From NCBI GenBank assembly GCA_028714055.1, contig JAQTNB010000004.1:1-15050 (forward strand): DNA of 15,050 bases, written 5' to 3'. The translations under genes were made by a program, and so were the position numbers. This stretch comes from Candidatus Omnitrophota bacterium. GTDB lineage: Bacteria > Omnitrophota > Gorgyraeia > Gygaellales > Profunditerraquicolaceae. Below are positions 5,197 to 13,549 of the stretch, one piece after another; positions within the stretch are counted from its first letter, which is position 1; every line of letters begins with the position of its first letter. The notes beneath the pieces are model-generated. The model was given only the letters and a program-made list of their open reading frames with translations. It was not told where the DNA came from and made no database searches.

Positions 5197-6347
5197 AATC
5201 CCTCCTTATGCGATTGAAAATCATGCAATACAACGGTCCAGGAGCGCTTCCCCGCCTCCCCCGCAAGATGAGCTTCCAGTTTCACAGCCTTCTCCTCCAG
5301 GGATACCTGCGCTATCCCGGTATTATAACGGTAATTCCTGAAGCTTTCTATCACTATATCAAGGGGCTGCTGCGAAGCATCAGCGACCCCCTGAAGATAA
5401 CTCGTATCCTTAAGCGTCAATACCCCGCCGGGAGCATCAGCGGAAAAGCTGCCGCTCAAAAGCGATATCTCTTTGAACGTCCCCTGCGCCTTTAAGGTAC
5501 CGCTCATCTTACCCGTAAGCTCAACTTTCTCATTGAGCTCAAAATCATAGGCAAGCACCGCGGTATCCAGGGAGCTGAATTTTACCTCGGCGTCATAGCG
5601 GGGCTCCGCGTCAAAGGAAAAACGGGCTTTTCCCCGGACATTACCTCCCAGAAAATCAGCGCTTATATCGTCAAAAGCAAGCGCGTTATCTTCAAAGGCG
5701 ACCGGGCTCTTTAAAGCCCTTATTTTTGCCTTATTGTAACCTGCTTCTTCAATAAACAATGCGCCGGGCGCGTTTTCTTTTATTTCAAGCAGGACGTTCT
5801 TTACTTTAAAGCCCGAAGCCTCGATCTCCCCGGCCCTAAGATTCAATGCGCCGGACAACGTTGTTCCCAGGCCGGCCTTGGCGGAAAATTCTCCCCGGAG
5901 CACTAAGTCAGAGGCGCCGATATCAAGCTTCATGTTTTCAAGCGAAACTGATGCAAGCGCAAACCCTGCCTTAGGGCCCGCCGGAAGGCGAAAGCTATCT
6001 TTAAGCGAGAGGATACTTTTATCCCCGAGGCTTACCAGGACCTCGGTATTACGCAGGGCAACCATTTTAATCTTACCCCGCAGAAGCAAAACAGGGCTCC
6101 AGTTTACGCCGGCTTCTTTGCAGGTTATCCGGTAAACCCCTTTTTTGCTAAGTTCAATACCGGAAAACACAACTTCTGTAAACGGCCTGAGCTTAAGGCC
6201 GGCGATTACAACGCTGCTGCCGGGGCACACCGCGCTTAGCTGCTTTTTTACCAGGCCCAGCACAAGCTGTTTTACGAAAACCACCGAGAATACCGCCAGG
6301 CATAGCGCCAAAACTATCAAGAGCTTATAAAACGCGGGCTTTTTCAT
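5193..6347 (-). CDS. YdbH-like (AsmA-like) inter-membrane bridge protein, short form
   Basis: 384 residues. One N-terminal transmembrane segment (about 7-25) anchors it in the inner membrane. The rest is a periplasmic, strand-rich protein of the AsmA/TamB type (EVVFSGIELSKKGVYRI, then repeated FSAKAGLGTTLSGALNL-type strands). The C-terminal SQQPLDIVIESFRNYRY resembles the end of the YdbH family domain. E. coli YdbH is about 880 residues, so this version is less than half as long. With TamB and YhdP, YdbH is implicated in phospholipid movement to the outer membrane. Assignment rests chiefly on the fused YnbE-YdbL gene that overlaps its stop by four bases. Its ATG directly abuts the pyruvate kinase stop (TAGATG). 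Another AsmA-like family is possible, but the neighbour makes YdbH most likely. Confidence 0.78.
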   Translation of the reverse strand: MKKPAFYKLLIVLALCLAVFSVVFVKQLVLGLVKKQLSAVCPGSSVVIAGLKLRPFTEVVFSGIELSKKGVYRITCKEAGVNWSPVLLLRGKIKMVALRNTEVLVSLGDKSILSLKDSFRLPAGPKAGFALASVSLENMKLDIGASDLVLRGEFSAKAGLGTTLSGALNLRAGEIEASGFKVKNVLLEIKENAPGALFIEEAGYNKAKIRALKSPVAFEDNALAFDDISADFLGGNVRGKARFSFDAEPRYDAEVKFSSLDTAVLAYDFELNEKVELTGKMSGTLKAQGTFKEISLLSGSFSADAPGGVLTLKDTSYLQGVADASQQPLDIVIESFRNYRYNTGIAQVSLEEKAVKLEAHLAGEAGKRSWTVVLHDFQSHKEGL

Positions 6348-7376
6348 CTAAGCTTTCTGTTTCCTTTTGGCGAATTCTTCGGTGAACTTTACGATCTGGT
6401 TCATCATCCGGACCGATTCAGCCGGGAACTTTCCTGCCGCAGTCTCGGCGGAAAGCATCAGGAAGTCAGACCCGTCAAGCATGGCATTGGCAACGTCGGT
6501 CACTTCCGCGCGCGTAGGCCGGGGGTTTTCAGTCATGCTTTCAAGCATCTGCGTAGCGGTGATCACGATCTTTTTGCGCTGGTTGCATTTTTTGATGATC
6601 TGTTTCTGGATGACCGGTATCTCATACACCGGCAGGCACACCCCCATATCGCCCCGCGCGATCATGACCCCGTCTGAAACGTCCAGTATCCCGTCGATAT
6701 TCCTGATCCCCTCCCTGTTTTCTATCTTGGCGATGATCCGGCAGGCAGGGGCCCTTTTGCCGATGAACCTTTTAAGGGCGAGGATATCTTCTTTATCGCG
6801 CACAAACGACTGCGCGATGTAATCCGCTTTTTTCTGTATGGCAAATTCCGAGTCCAGCCGGTCTTTATGCGTGAGCCCCTTAAAGCGCAGCCGCACGTCC
6901 GGAATATTGATGCCTTTGCGCTCCTTGAGCACTCCCGGCACGACTACCTGGGCCTTTAGATACGCGCCGGCTCGTCCTTTGACGAGAAGCGAGATGTTTC
7001 CGTCGTCAATATATACCAGGCTCCCGGCCTTGATATCGGAAAGCGGGCCTTCGTAATCAAACGGAATAGAGTTTTGCGCGGCCGCTTTCTCCTGGTTAGT
7101 CAAAAGCACCTGCTGGCGTTTTTTAAGCTCCATTACCTTACCCGGAAGCCTGCCCACCCGTATGCGGTAACCTTCAAGGTCCGCGAGGACCCTGATATGC
7201 CTGCGGTATTGCGCGTTCAGGCCCCTGATGAGCCCGATACGCTCTTCATGTTCGGCATGGCTCCCATGGGAAAAGTTAAGCCGCGCCACATCCATCCCCG
7301 CCAGCATCATCTTGCGTAAAACACGCTTACTGGTGCTTGCCGGGCCGATCGTGCAGATGATCTTTGTCTTTACCAT
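6348..7376 (-). CDS. pyk: Pyruvate kinase lacking the C-terminal domain
   Basis: 342 residues against the usual ~470. It makes pyruvate and ATP from phosphoenolpyruvate and ADP, the last step of glycolysis. The TIM barrel and inserted B domain (about 70-165) are present. Active-site residues are in place: Arg32, Asn34, Ser36 (ARLNFSHG), Asp66, Lys217 and Glu219 (AKIEN), Asp243 (ARGDMG) and Thr275 (ITATQMLESM). The frame stops soon after MLSAETAAGKFP, so the C domain that binds allosteric effectors and helps tetramer formation is absent. The usual D-x-x-GP-x-IR motif reads DLEGYRIRVG, with Tyr70 replacing Pro. The stop abuts the next start with no remnant of a C domain, so this looks like a stable short form, not a recent frameshift. 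Likely unregulated by the usual sugar-phosphate effectors. Confidence 0.93.
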   Translation of the reverse strand: MVKTKIICTIGPASTSKRVLRKMMLAGMDVARLNFSHGSHAEHEERIGLIRGLNAQYRRHIRVLADLEGYRIRVGRLPGKVMELKKRQQVLLTNQEKAAAQNSIPFDYEGPLSDIKAGSLVYIDDGNISLLVKGRAGAYLKAQVVVPGVLKERKGINIPDVRLRFKGLTHKDRLDSEFAIQKKADYIAQSFVRDKEDILALKRFIGKRAPACRIIAKIENREGIRNIDGILDVSDGVMIARGDMGVCLPVYEIPVIQKQIIKKCNQRKKIVITATQMLESMTENPRPTRAEVTDVANAMLDGSDFLMLSAETAAGKFPAESVRMMNQIVKFTEEFAKRKQKA

Positions 7377-7417
7377 GGCTCTTTCTTAGCTTTGTTTGAG
7401 GGCGAGGCTTACGGCCT

Positions 7418-8203
7418 TTAGGCCAGAACGATCGAAACTGCCGCGCCTTTCCTGGCGCCCAGTTTCCGGGAGGCATCTCCTTCGCTCACTGCAATCTCTA
7501 GAAATCCGAAGCTGCCGAATATGGCCAATAACACTCCGGGCCTGACTGCCTGATAGGAGGTTGCGACGTAACGGATGGTCTTGTTCCTGACGCGGATGGA
7601 AAATCTCCTGCTGCCGATAAAGCTTCTGAATGATTCCTGGTCGATATTGGTAACGAGGTTGCCGAAACGGTCGATATAGATGACTTCGCCTTTGAGCGCG
7701 CGGCGCTGGCGCACAAGTGCGGGTAAACGGAGCCTCGTGATAGCGCGGACCTCCCTGCCCAGGGACCGAAAGGGAATGCCCCTTGAAAGGCGCGCCGCTA
7801 CCGGCGCAAAGATATCCCTGCCGTGGAAGGTCTGAGAGATGTTTTTAAGGAAATATTTCCTGTTCTCCAGGCGGACTATTTTTTTGACCCCGTCATCGTA
7901 GGCCGCGAGGCTTAAAACCCCGTTATCCGGGCCGACGAAGAAATAATTGCGCGTTTGTATCGCGATGGGCAGGCGCGATGTGCCCACGCCCGGGTCAACG
8001 ACGACCAGAAAAACCGTGCCTTTCGGAAAATAGGCATACGAGCCGGCAAGCAGGATCGCCGCGGAAAATATATCCTGCGGTTTGACTTCGTGGGTAATGT
8101 CAAGGCAATGGAGCCGCGGGTTGATGCCCAGCATCACGGCTTTCATCACGCCGGCAAAGCTGTCGCTGGTCCCGAAATCCGTCAGGAGCGCAACTGTTTT
8201 CAT
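7418..8203 (-). CDS. SAM hydroxide adenosyltransferase (DUF62 family)
   Basis: 261 residues, the usual size. The family, related to fluorinase and chlorinase, hydrolyses S-adenosylmethionine to adenosine and methionine. The N-terminal motif TDFGTSDSFAGVMKAVM and DITHEV (35-40) are present. The catalytic Asp-Arg-His triad reads Asp70 (VVDPGVGT), Arg77 and His127 (TFHGRD), spaced as in characterised hydroxide-type members. GPDNG (91-95) and the C-terminal IDRFGNLVTNI complete the family pattern. The halogen-specific loop of fluorinases is not evident. Its start overlaps the stop of the TPR gene by four bases, and pyruvate kinase begins 41 nt after its stop. The physiological role of this family is unsettled; adjusting SAM levels is a common guess. 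Confidence 0.93.
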   Translation of the reverse strand: MKTVALLTDFGTSDSFAGVMKAVMLGINPRLHCLDITHEVKPQDIFSAAILLAGSYAYFPKGTVFLVVVDPGVGTSRLPIAIQTRNYFFVGPDNGVLSLAAYDDGVKKIVRLENRKYFLKNISQTFHGRDIFAPVAARLSRGIPFRSLGREVRAITRLRLPALVRQRRALKGEVIYIDRFGNLVTNIDQESFRSFIGSRRFSIRVRNKTIRYVATSYQAVRPGVLLAIFGSFGFLEIAVSEGDASRKLGARKGAAVSIVLA

Positions 8204-8580
8204 AACCGGGGCTTTTTGTAGCGGGAAATAAGCTGGCGATAACGCGCGTCTTTCCTGACATATGCCAGGTCCGGGTCTTTTTCCATGAAGGAAAATTCCC
8301 GGTATCCAAGCTTCAGGGCCTCTGCCAGGGCGGCAAGCGCTTGCTCTGCCTGCTCAAGAAGCGAATAATCGCAGGCAAGATTATAGTAGGCTATTTCGTC
8401 TTTAGGCTTAAGCTCGACCAGCCGCTTGTCGATCTCAAGGCCTTTTTCATACATCCCTTTGCGCGTATAGGCGTCCCCGAGGGCCACAAGCGCCTGGACG
8501 AACGTGGGCTTGTGTTCAAGCAGGCGCTCGAAGAAGGTAATCTCAAAATCAAGGTCGTCTTTCTTTTTAGTCTTAGGCAT
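8200..8580 (-). CDS. Small TPR-repeat protein
   Basis: 126 residues, no signal peptide or membrane segment, so cytoplasmic. After a lysine-rich start, two to three tetratricopeptide repeats are visible: ALVALGDAYTRKGMYEKGLEIDKRLVELKP and then AYYNLACDYSLLEQAEQALAALAEALKLG, each with the usual small-residue and Pro positions. The C-terminal DPDLAYVRKDARYRQLISR is a TPR-like ending common in such proteins. These repeats bind other proteins; no partner can be named. It lies 9 nt downstream of the transporter gene and overlaps the SAM hydrolase start by 4 nt (ATGA), so it is co-translated with that enzyme. Confidence 0.85.
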   Translation of the reverse strand: MPKTKKKDDLDFEITFFERLLEHKPTFVQALVALGDAYTRKGMYEKGLEIDKRLVELKPKDEIAYYNLACDYSLLEQAEQALAALAEALKLGYREFSFMEKDPDLAYVRKDARYRQLISRYKKPRL

Positions 8581-8589
8581 CTTCCTCTA

Positions 8590-9510
8590 TCACTTTCTCC
8601 TTCTGCTCCAGGCCTCTGCCAGGAGAGAAGCGGTTACAATGCACCAGGTGGCAAAAAGCGCGTTCGGTATCGCTGCCTGCGGCGAGAAATGCTTCAACGA
8701 AAGGACCGCGCCCAGCCCCGCATTCTGCATACCCACTTCAAACGCGAGCGTCCGGCAGCGTTTTTGGTCAAAACGGTAGAGCTTTCCCGCTCCATAGCCG
8801 AGGACCAGGCCAAGCAGGTTATGCAGGAAAACGGCGGCAAATATGAGCAAGGTGATCCGGCTTAAATAATCCCTGTTCAATGCTACCACAAGACCGCAGA
8901 TAAAAGCAATAAAAATCGTAGAGAAGGCGGGAAATATGAGGGCGATCTTTTCTACCTTCTCTTTAAAGACGTGGCGCGCCCCCATGCCTAAAAGCAGCGG
9001 CACAATGACCATTTTGACGATGCTCAGTAACATCGGCCAGAAAGGTATTTCAATAAGCGTGCGGCCGAAAAAATAGGTCAACGCGGGGGTAAGGACCGGG
9101 GATAAAAACGTTGAAGTGCTGGTAAGCGCGATGGAATAGGCGACGTCCGCGCGGGCAAGATACGAGATGACGTTGGAGGCCATGGCACCGGGGACGGTGC
9201 CGACAAGGATCACGCCAAGGGCAAGTTCAGGCGGCAGGCGCAAAAACTTTCCGATAAAAAACCCCAGCGCAGGCATGATCGCAAACTGCGCCAGGGTCCC
9301 CAACAACACCAGGTGCGGCTTCCTGAAGACCGGCTCAAAATCCTTGACGGTCAATACCGCACCGATCCCGAACATCGTGGCCGCGAAGAGCCATTCGGTA
9401 TGATCCTTGAAAACCGTAAGGCTTTGCGGCCACAGGTACCCCGCGCCGACCGCGCAAAGCACCCAGGCTCCCATGAGCCTCGTAAACCAGGAAAGGAACT
9501 TATCAAACAT
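8590..9510 (-). CDS. BASS-family (bile acid:sodium symporter-like) transporter
   Basis: 306 residues with about nine to ten hydrophobic helices; an inner-membrane secondary transporter of the SBF/BASS superfamily. The crossover motifs of the fold are clear: GTVPGAMASN (104-113) followed by ALTSTSTFLSPVLTP, and in the second half EVGMQNAGLG (258-267). Asn113, Glu258 and Gln262 lie where BASS proteins bind sodium. Bacterial members carry bile acids, pyruvate, pantoate or other organic acids; the sequence resembles the YocS/PanS type more than arsenite exporters (ACR3), but the substrate cannot be assigned. It lies 14 nt from the GYD gene and 9 nt from the TPR gene, in one probable operon. Confidence 0.9.
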   Translation of the reverse strand: MFDKFLSWFTRLMGAWVLCAVGAGYLWPQSLTVFKDHTEWLFAATMFGIGAVLTVKDFEPVFRKPHLVLLGTLAQFAIMPALGFFIGKFLRLPPELALGVILVGTVPGAMASNVISYLARADVAYSIALTSTSTFLSPVLTPALTYFFGRTLIEIPFWPMLLSIVKMVIVPLLLGMGARHVFKEKVEKIALIFPAFSTIFIAFICGLVVALNRDYLSRITLLIFAAVFLHNLLGLVLGYGAGKLYRFDQKRCRTLAFEVGMQNAGLGAVLSLKHFSPQAAIPNALFATWCIVTASLLAEAWSRRRK

Positions 9511-9524
9511 AGAAGTCTTTAGAA

Positions 9525-9800
9525 CTAACGCATCATCCGGTCGAAGACCTCGATAGCCAACGCAGGGAACGTCGTAAAGGAGATCTGGGTCATCTTGACA
9601 AGCGCCACCGACGCGCGCATTGCCTCGGCAACCCCCGCAAACTCTACGATCAACACCAGGTCATATCTGCCCAGAAGCGCGTACATGGAGACCACTTTCC
9701 CGCCGTTCTTTTTGATCAGCGCGACCGCTCTTTTGGTGCGGCCCGAAGACATGCCTTTCAAAGAACCGAGAGAATACTTACCCAGCATGAGGAACCTCAT
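9525..9800 (-). CDS. GYD-domain protein
   Basis: 91 residues, a complete GYD domain. Family marks are the opening MLGKYSLGSLK, the ERT-like GRTKRAVALIKKNGGKV, the name-giving GRYDLVLIVEFAG, and SFTTFPALAIEVFDRM at the end. These are small ferredoxin-like-fold proteins of unknown function related in shape to dimeric alpha-beta barrels and Lrp ligand domains. A strong ribosome site (GGGAGGTG) lies 7 nt before the ATG, and a hairpin separates it from the preceding gene, so it probably heads its own transcript or receives read-through. I see no clear promoter in the 62-nt gap. Confidence 0.88.
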   Translation of the reverse strand: MRFLMLGKYSLGSLKGMSSGRTKRAVALIKKNGGKVVSMYALLGRYDLVLIVEFAGVAEAMRASVALVKMTQISFTTFPALAIEVFDRMMR

Positions 9801-9839
9801 CGTGCTTCACCTCCCTTCCGTTTAATCCTTCGCAGAAAT

Positions 9840-9859
9840 CCCCGGGCTTAAGTCCGGGG
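9840..9859 (-). terminator. Possible terminator after the spermidine-synthase-like gene
   Basis: On the minus strand CCCCGGAC-TTAA-GCCCGGGG forms a strong stem with a single A-C mismatch near the loop, directly after the stop at 9863. The following sequence is ATTTCTG, a poor T-run, so termination may be partial. Confidence 0.5.
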
Positions 9860-9862
9860 GCT

Positions 9863-11440
9863 TCACTCAATGACCATATCGCCCGCCGGGCCCCGCATGA
9901 TCGTGCGGCGCCAGGCTTCTTTTGCCTTGGCATTGTAAAAATCCACCGGATTATACTCGTCGGTCAGCAGAAACGCGCCTTCTTTGGGCTCAAGCAAGTA
10001 ATCGGAAAGTATCCCGTCAACCTCTTCTTTGATCGGCAGGTACGGGATATACAGGTCCTGCGGAGGCAAAAGTACCGGCTCAGCGAGCGTTGCCAGGTAC
10101 AGGATATTGCGCGCGGGGTCAACGACGGAACGGGTAGTATTGAAGGCTATCGCGTGCGTAAATACGCGCGCCAGGGTCTTATGGATGCAGGATATGATGC
10201 GCGCGCCGGCAGGGTCGCCGGGCATGCCGACGAAGTTTATGACCAGGCATCCGTTCTTGGTGAGCACCGCTTCTATCTCAAGGAATGCCTCTACGGTCAG
10301 CAGGTGCCAGGGAGAGTTATCGCCGACAAACACATCCAAAATGACGATGTCGTATTCCGCGGGCTTGCCCTTAAGGAAGCGCCTTCCGTCCTCCACCGTA
10401 ATGCTGACCTGCCCTTTTTTCTCATAGGCGGAAAAGAACCTCTCGTAGATGTCCGCGATGCGGGGATCGATCTCCACGACGTCCACAAAGAGCCCCCGGT
10501 GGGAAAACACATGAGGTATAACGCCCGACCCCAGGCCGATAACCAGCGCTTTTTTCGCTTCGGGCGCCCCCATCCGGGAAAGGGCGTCAATGGCATAGGA
10601 ATACGTGGCCTGCGAATTCCCGGTCAGGATATCCAGGCCGCCCTGGTTCGTCCCGTCAGTGACCAGGAACCTGGCGGCGTGGTTCACTTCAATGACCTTG
10701 ATATCGGTATAAAAACTTTCGGAGCGGTAAACCTGCTTCCAGTAATTCTGCCCGATGACGGCGGAGCGCAGGCCCTCCATACGCAGGGCCAGGGGATGAA
10801 GCGGAAGCAGGCAAAGCATGAGCAGGGCCTGATACCGGCGGCTCAAAAACACCAGGTACACCAGAGACAGCGCGATAAGCGCGTCCGCCGTAAAGAGCAT
10901 GATGCGCGTCGAGCCGAAACGCGGTATGAGCACAAACCCCGCCAGGAGTGTGCCTAAAAACGAGCCGGCGGTCGAGAAGAAATACAAAACACCTACTCCC
11001 GAACCGATTTTCTCCAGGCGCCGGGCATAAAGCTTCACCGAAAGGGGGCTGACCATTCCCAGCATGAAAAGCGGCAGGGCAAAGAGCGCCGCGCTGGAGG
11101 CCAAAGCGCCCAGGCGTAAATCCATGCGCATGCAGGAAAGAAGCAGGAATTTCTTGGTGAATATGGCCAGGAAAAGATATGCCGCGGAAAAACCTACGAC
11201 CGTATAGAGAGTGGCGGGAGTGGAGGTGCGGTCGGCAAGCTTGCCCCCGAAAAAGTAACCCAGGGCAAGGGAAAGCAGGGTCACCGAGATGACGGCGGTC
11301 CAGACAAAGATGCTTGAGCCGAAATACGGAGCGATCACCCGCGCGGCTACGATCTCCACGAGCATGACCGCCGCGCCGCACACAAATACCGTCAGGATAA
11401 GATAGGCGCTCAAGAATTTATCGAACCGCATACTGGTCAT
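9863..11440 (-). CDS. Membrane-fused spermidine synthase-like protein
   Basis: 525 residues. Residues 1-225 hold about seven transmembrane helices, opening with AVMLVEIVAARVIAPYFGSS and LGYFFGGKLADR, the hallmark of the fused MFS/spermidine-synthase group. Residues ~240-470 are a SAM-type Rossmann domain: GLGSG (302-306), VVEIDPR (321-327) with the nucleoside-binding Glu323, EDGRRF, and ILDVFVGDNSPWHLLT. In true spermidine synthases this domain transfers aminopropyl from decarboxylated SAM; the membrane-fused group is of uncertain activity and no speD is nearby. It follows ilvB by 44 nt. A second ATG three codons in (11431) is an alternative start; neither has a strong ribosome site. Family confident, reaction uncertain. 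Confidence 0.9.
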   Translation of the reverse strand: MTSMRFDKFLSAYLILTVFVCGAAVMLVEIVAARVIAPYFGSSIFVWTAVISVTLLSLALGYFFGGKLADRTSTPATLYTVVGFSAAYLFLAIFTKKFLLLSCMRMDLRLGALASSAALFALPLFMLGMVSPLSVKLYARRLEKIGSGVGVLYFFSTAGSFLGTLLAGFVLIPRFGSTRIMLFTADALIALSLVYLVFLSRRYQALLMLCLLPLHPLALRMEGLRSAVIGQNYWKQVYRSESFYTDIKVIEVNHAARFLVTDGTNQGGLDILTGNSQATYSYAIDALSRMGAPEAKKALVIGLGSGVIPHVFSHRGLFVDVVEIDPRIADIYERFFSAYEKKGQVSITVEDGRRFLKGKPAEYDIVILDVFVGDNSPWHLLTVEAFLEIEAVLTKNGCLVINFVGMPGDPAGARIISCIHKTLARVFTHAIAFNTTRSVVDPARNILYLATLAEPVLLPPQDLYIPYLPIKEEVDGILSDYLLEPKEGAFLLTDEYNPVDFYNAKAKEAWRRTIMRGPAGDMVIE

Positions 11441-11484
11441 TCTACCATAAAGCGACGGCTGTTTCCATCGCGTACTGCCGGCCT

Positions 11485-13149
11485 TTAAGCAAGCATCCGG
11501 TTGATCGCCTCTCCTGCCGGGACCATCGGGAAGACGTTCTCTTCGGGGTCCACATGGAAGTCCATGAAGACCGTATTGTCGGCGGCAAGGGCCTTTTCAA
11601 CCGCAGGGCGCACCTCTTCTGTCTTGGTGACACGGATACCCAGGGCACCGAAGCTTTCGGCAAGCTTGACAAAGTCCGGGCCGCTGATACAGGTGTGGGA
11701 GTAGCGCTTGTGGTAGAAGAGCTCCTGCCACTGCCTGACCATGCCGAGGTAGCCGTTATTCAGGATAGCGACCTTGACATTGATCTTATTGGCTACACAG
11801 GTAGCCAGCTCCTGGATGTTCATCTGAATTGAACCATCGCCTGCAATGTCAATGACGTGTTTATCAGGGCAGCCCACCTTTGCCCCCATGGCAGCCGGGA
11901 AGCCAAAGCCCATGGTGCCCAGGCCTCCGGATGAGATGAAGGTACGGGGGTGTGAGTATTTATACCAGTGGCATGACCACATCTGGTTCTGGCCGACCTC
12001 GGTTGCGATGATGGCTTCACCTTTGGTCGCTTCGTAGATCTGCTCAATGACGTACTGGGGCTTGAGCTTCCCGTCTTGGCGGTACTTTAAGGGGTATTTC
12101 TTCTTTAAGGCCTCCACCTCTTTAAGCCAAGGAGCGGTATCGGGAAGTTTTTTGAGCTGCTCAAGGATCTCGCCTAAGATATGCTTGGCATCCCCTACGA
12201 TCGGGACATCCACCACAACGTTCTTGCTGATCGAGGCAGGGTCGATGTCGATGTGGATGATCTTGGCATGCGGGGCAAAGACATCGAGCCGTCCGGTGAC
12301 GCGGTCGTCAAAACGCGCTCCCACCGCGATGATCAGGTCTGCCTCCATGATCGCGTGGTTTGCATAGGCAGTGCCGTGCATGCCGAGCATGCCGAGGGAA
12401 AGCTTGTGTTCCTGGGGAAAAGCGCCCAGGGCCATAAGCGTTGTCACGACGGGCGCAGGGATCGACTCCGCGAGTTTTTTTAATTCTTGGTGGGCTCCCG
12501 CGGATATAACGCCCCCTCCGGTATACAGGAGGGGTTTGCGGGACTGCGCGATGAGCTTGGCAGCTTTTTTCACCTGCCCCGGGTGCCCCGTGAGCGTCGG
12601 CTTATAGCTGCGAAGGACGATATCTTGCGGCCAGATAAATTCAGTTTCTTTCTGCTGAACGTCAACCGGCAGATCGATCAGCACCGGCCCAGGCCTGCCT
12701 GTTGAGGCGATGTAAAATGCCTCGCGCACGGCCAAAGCCAGGCCTTTGACATCCTTGACTAAAAAGTTATGCTTTGTAATGGAGCGCGTGATACCCGTAA
12801 CATCGGCTTCCTGGAAGGCGTCGTTACCGATTAGGAAGGTCTTGACTTGTCCTGTGATCGCAACCATGGGGATAGAATCCATGTAGGCGGTTGCCAGGCC
12901 GGTGACAAGGTTGGTGGCGCCCGGCCCGGAAGTCGCAAGGCATACACCGACCTTTCCGGTTGCGCGGGCATAGCCGTCTGCCGCGTGCGCCGCTCCCTGC
13001 TCATGGCGTGTCAGGATAAAGCGGATATCCCCGTCGTATAAAAGGTCAAAAAGAGGCAAGACCGCGGCCCCGGGGTAGCCGAAGACCACTTCTACCCCCT
13101 GGCGCTTCAATGCCTCAACAAGTATCTGTGCTCCGTTCATCAGGCCCAT
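11485..13149 (-). CDS. ilvB: Acetolactate synthase, large (catalytic) subunit
   Basis: 554 residues, normal length. It condenses pyruvate with pyruvate or 2-oxobutyrate, the first common step of branched-chain amino acid synthesis, using ThDP, Mg2+ and FAD. The catalytic Glu50 is in RHEQGAAHAADGYARATGK. The substrate-channel segment NDAFQEADVTGITRSITKHNF is present, and the ThDP/Mg motif starts GDGS at 437 and ends in Asn-Asn (464-465). GMVRQWQELFY with its conserved Trp follows. These channel features distinguish anabolic AHAS from other ThDP enzymes. It starts 2 nt after the cupin stop, so the two are coupled. The regulatory subunit ilvN and ilvC do not follow; the next gene is unrelated. 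Regulation by valine through a small subunit would therefore need ilvN elsewhere. Confidence 0.95.
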   Translation of the reverse strand: MGLMNGAQILVEALKRQGVEVVFGYPGAAVLPLFDLLYDGDIRFILTRHEQGAAHAADGYARATGKVGVCLATSGPGATNLVTGLATAYMDSIPMVAITGQVKTFLIGNDAFQEADVTGITRSITKHNFLVKDVKGLALAVREAFYIASTGRPGPVLIDLPVDVQQKETEFIWPQDIVLRSYKPTLTGHPGQVKKAAKLIAQSRKPLLYTGGGVISAGAHQELKKLAESIPAPVVTTLMALGAFPQEHKLSLGMLGMHGTAYANHAIMEADLIIAVGARFDDRVTGRLDVFAPHAKIIHIDIDPASISKNVVVDVPIVGDAKHILGEILEQLKKLPDTAPWLKEVEALKKKYPLKYRQDGKLKPQYVIEQIYEATKGEAIIATEVGQNQMWSCHWYKYSHPRTFISSGGLGTMGFGFPAAMGAKVGCPDKHVIDIAGDGSIQMNIQELATCVANKINVKVAILNNGYLGMVRQWQELFYHKRYSHTCISGPDFVKLAESFGALGIRVTKTEEVRPAVEKALAADNTVFMDFHVDPEENVFPMVPAGEAINRMLA

Positions 13150-13151
13150 GC

Positions 13152-13514
13152 TTATTCCAAAACCTTTTCATCCTCTGCTTTCCACGCAGGCTCGACTATG
13201 CATAAAAACACCAGGTCCGTATCCCCGGTATTTTCAATGCACTGTTTTGCCTGAGGGGGGATATTGACCATGCACCCCGGCCCCACGTCGGCGGCTTCAT
13301 CGTTAATGTGCATTTTGCCTTTGCCTTCCATGATGTAATAGACCTCCGAAGTCCTCAGCTCATGCAGTTTGGTCTTTGTGCCCGGCTTTACTACCGCGTG
13401 GGCAAGGCTGTAGGTAAACTGGAAATTCTGCGTGCGCGCGTTTGCCAGTTCACGCAGGGCCGCGCCGTCCGCGGAAATGAATTCGCTGCAATCTTTCAGG
13501 TTCTTTATGAACAT
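13152..13514 (-). CDS. Small cupin-domain protein
   Basis: 120 residues forming one cupin barrel. Motif 1 runs from KPGTKTKLHELRTSEVYYIM, motif 2 ends PPQAKQCIENTG. Of the four usual metal ligands His51 and Glu57 remain, while the second His is Leu53 and the motif-2 His is Gln91, so classical metal binding is doubtful. It could bind a small ligand or be structural. It has the first start of the transcript, with GGGAGG 5 nt before its ATG, and its stop lies 2 nt before ilvB. The tight coupling suggests a role linked to acetolactate or branched-chain metabolism, but this is inference. Confidence 0.87.
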   Translation of the reverse strand: MFIKNLKDCSEFISADGAALRELANARTQNFQFTYSLAHAVVKPGTKTKLHELRTSEVYYIMEGKGKMHINDEAADVGPGCMVNIPPQAKQCIENTGDTDLVFLCIVEPAWKAEDEKVLE

Positions 13515-13549
13515 GGTATCCTCCCGAATATGATTATATGAGCGACCCC

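Noticed and set aside
7418..8203. Fluorinase/chlorinase identity.
   Set aside because: The Asp-Arg-His triad of the hydroxide-type enzymes is present and no halogenase-specific loop is apparent.
8590..9510. Arsenite exporter (ACR3) identity for the transporter.
   Set aside because: The length and motifs fit the broad BASS family, but no arsenic-resistance neighbours (arsR, arsC) and no ACR3-specific cysteine motif were seen.
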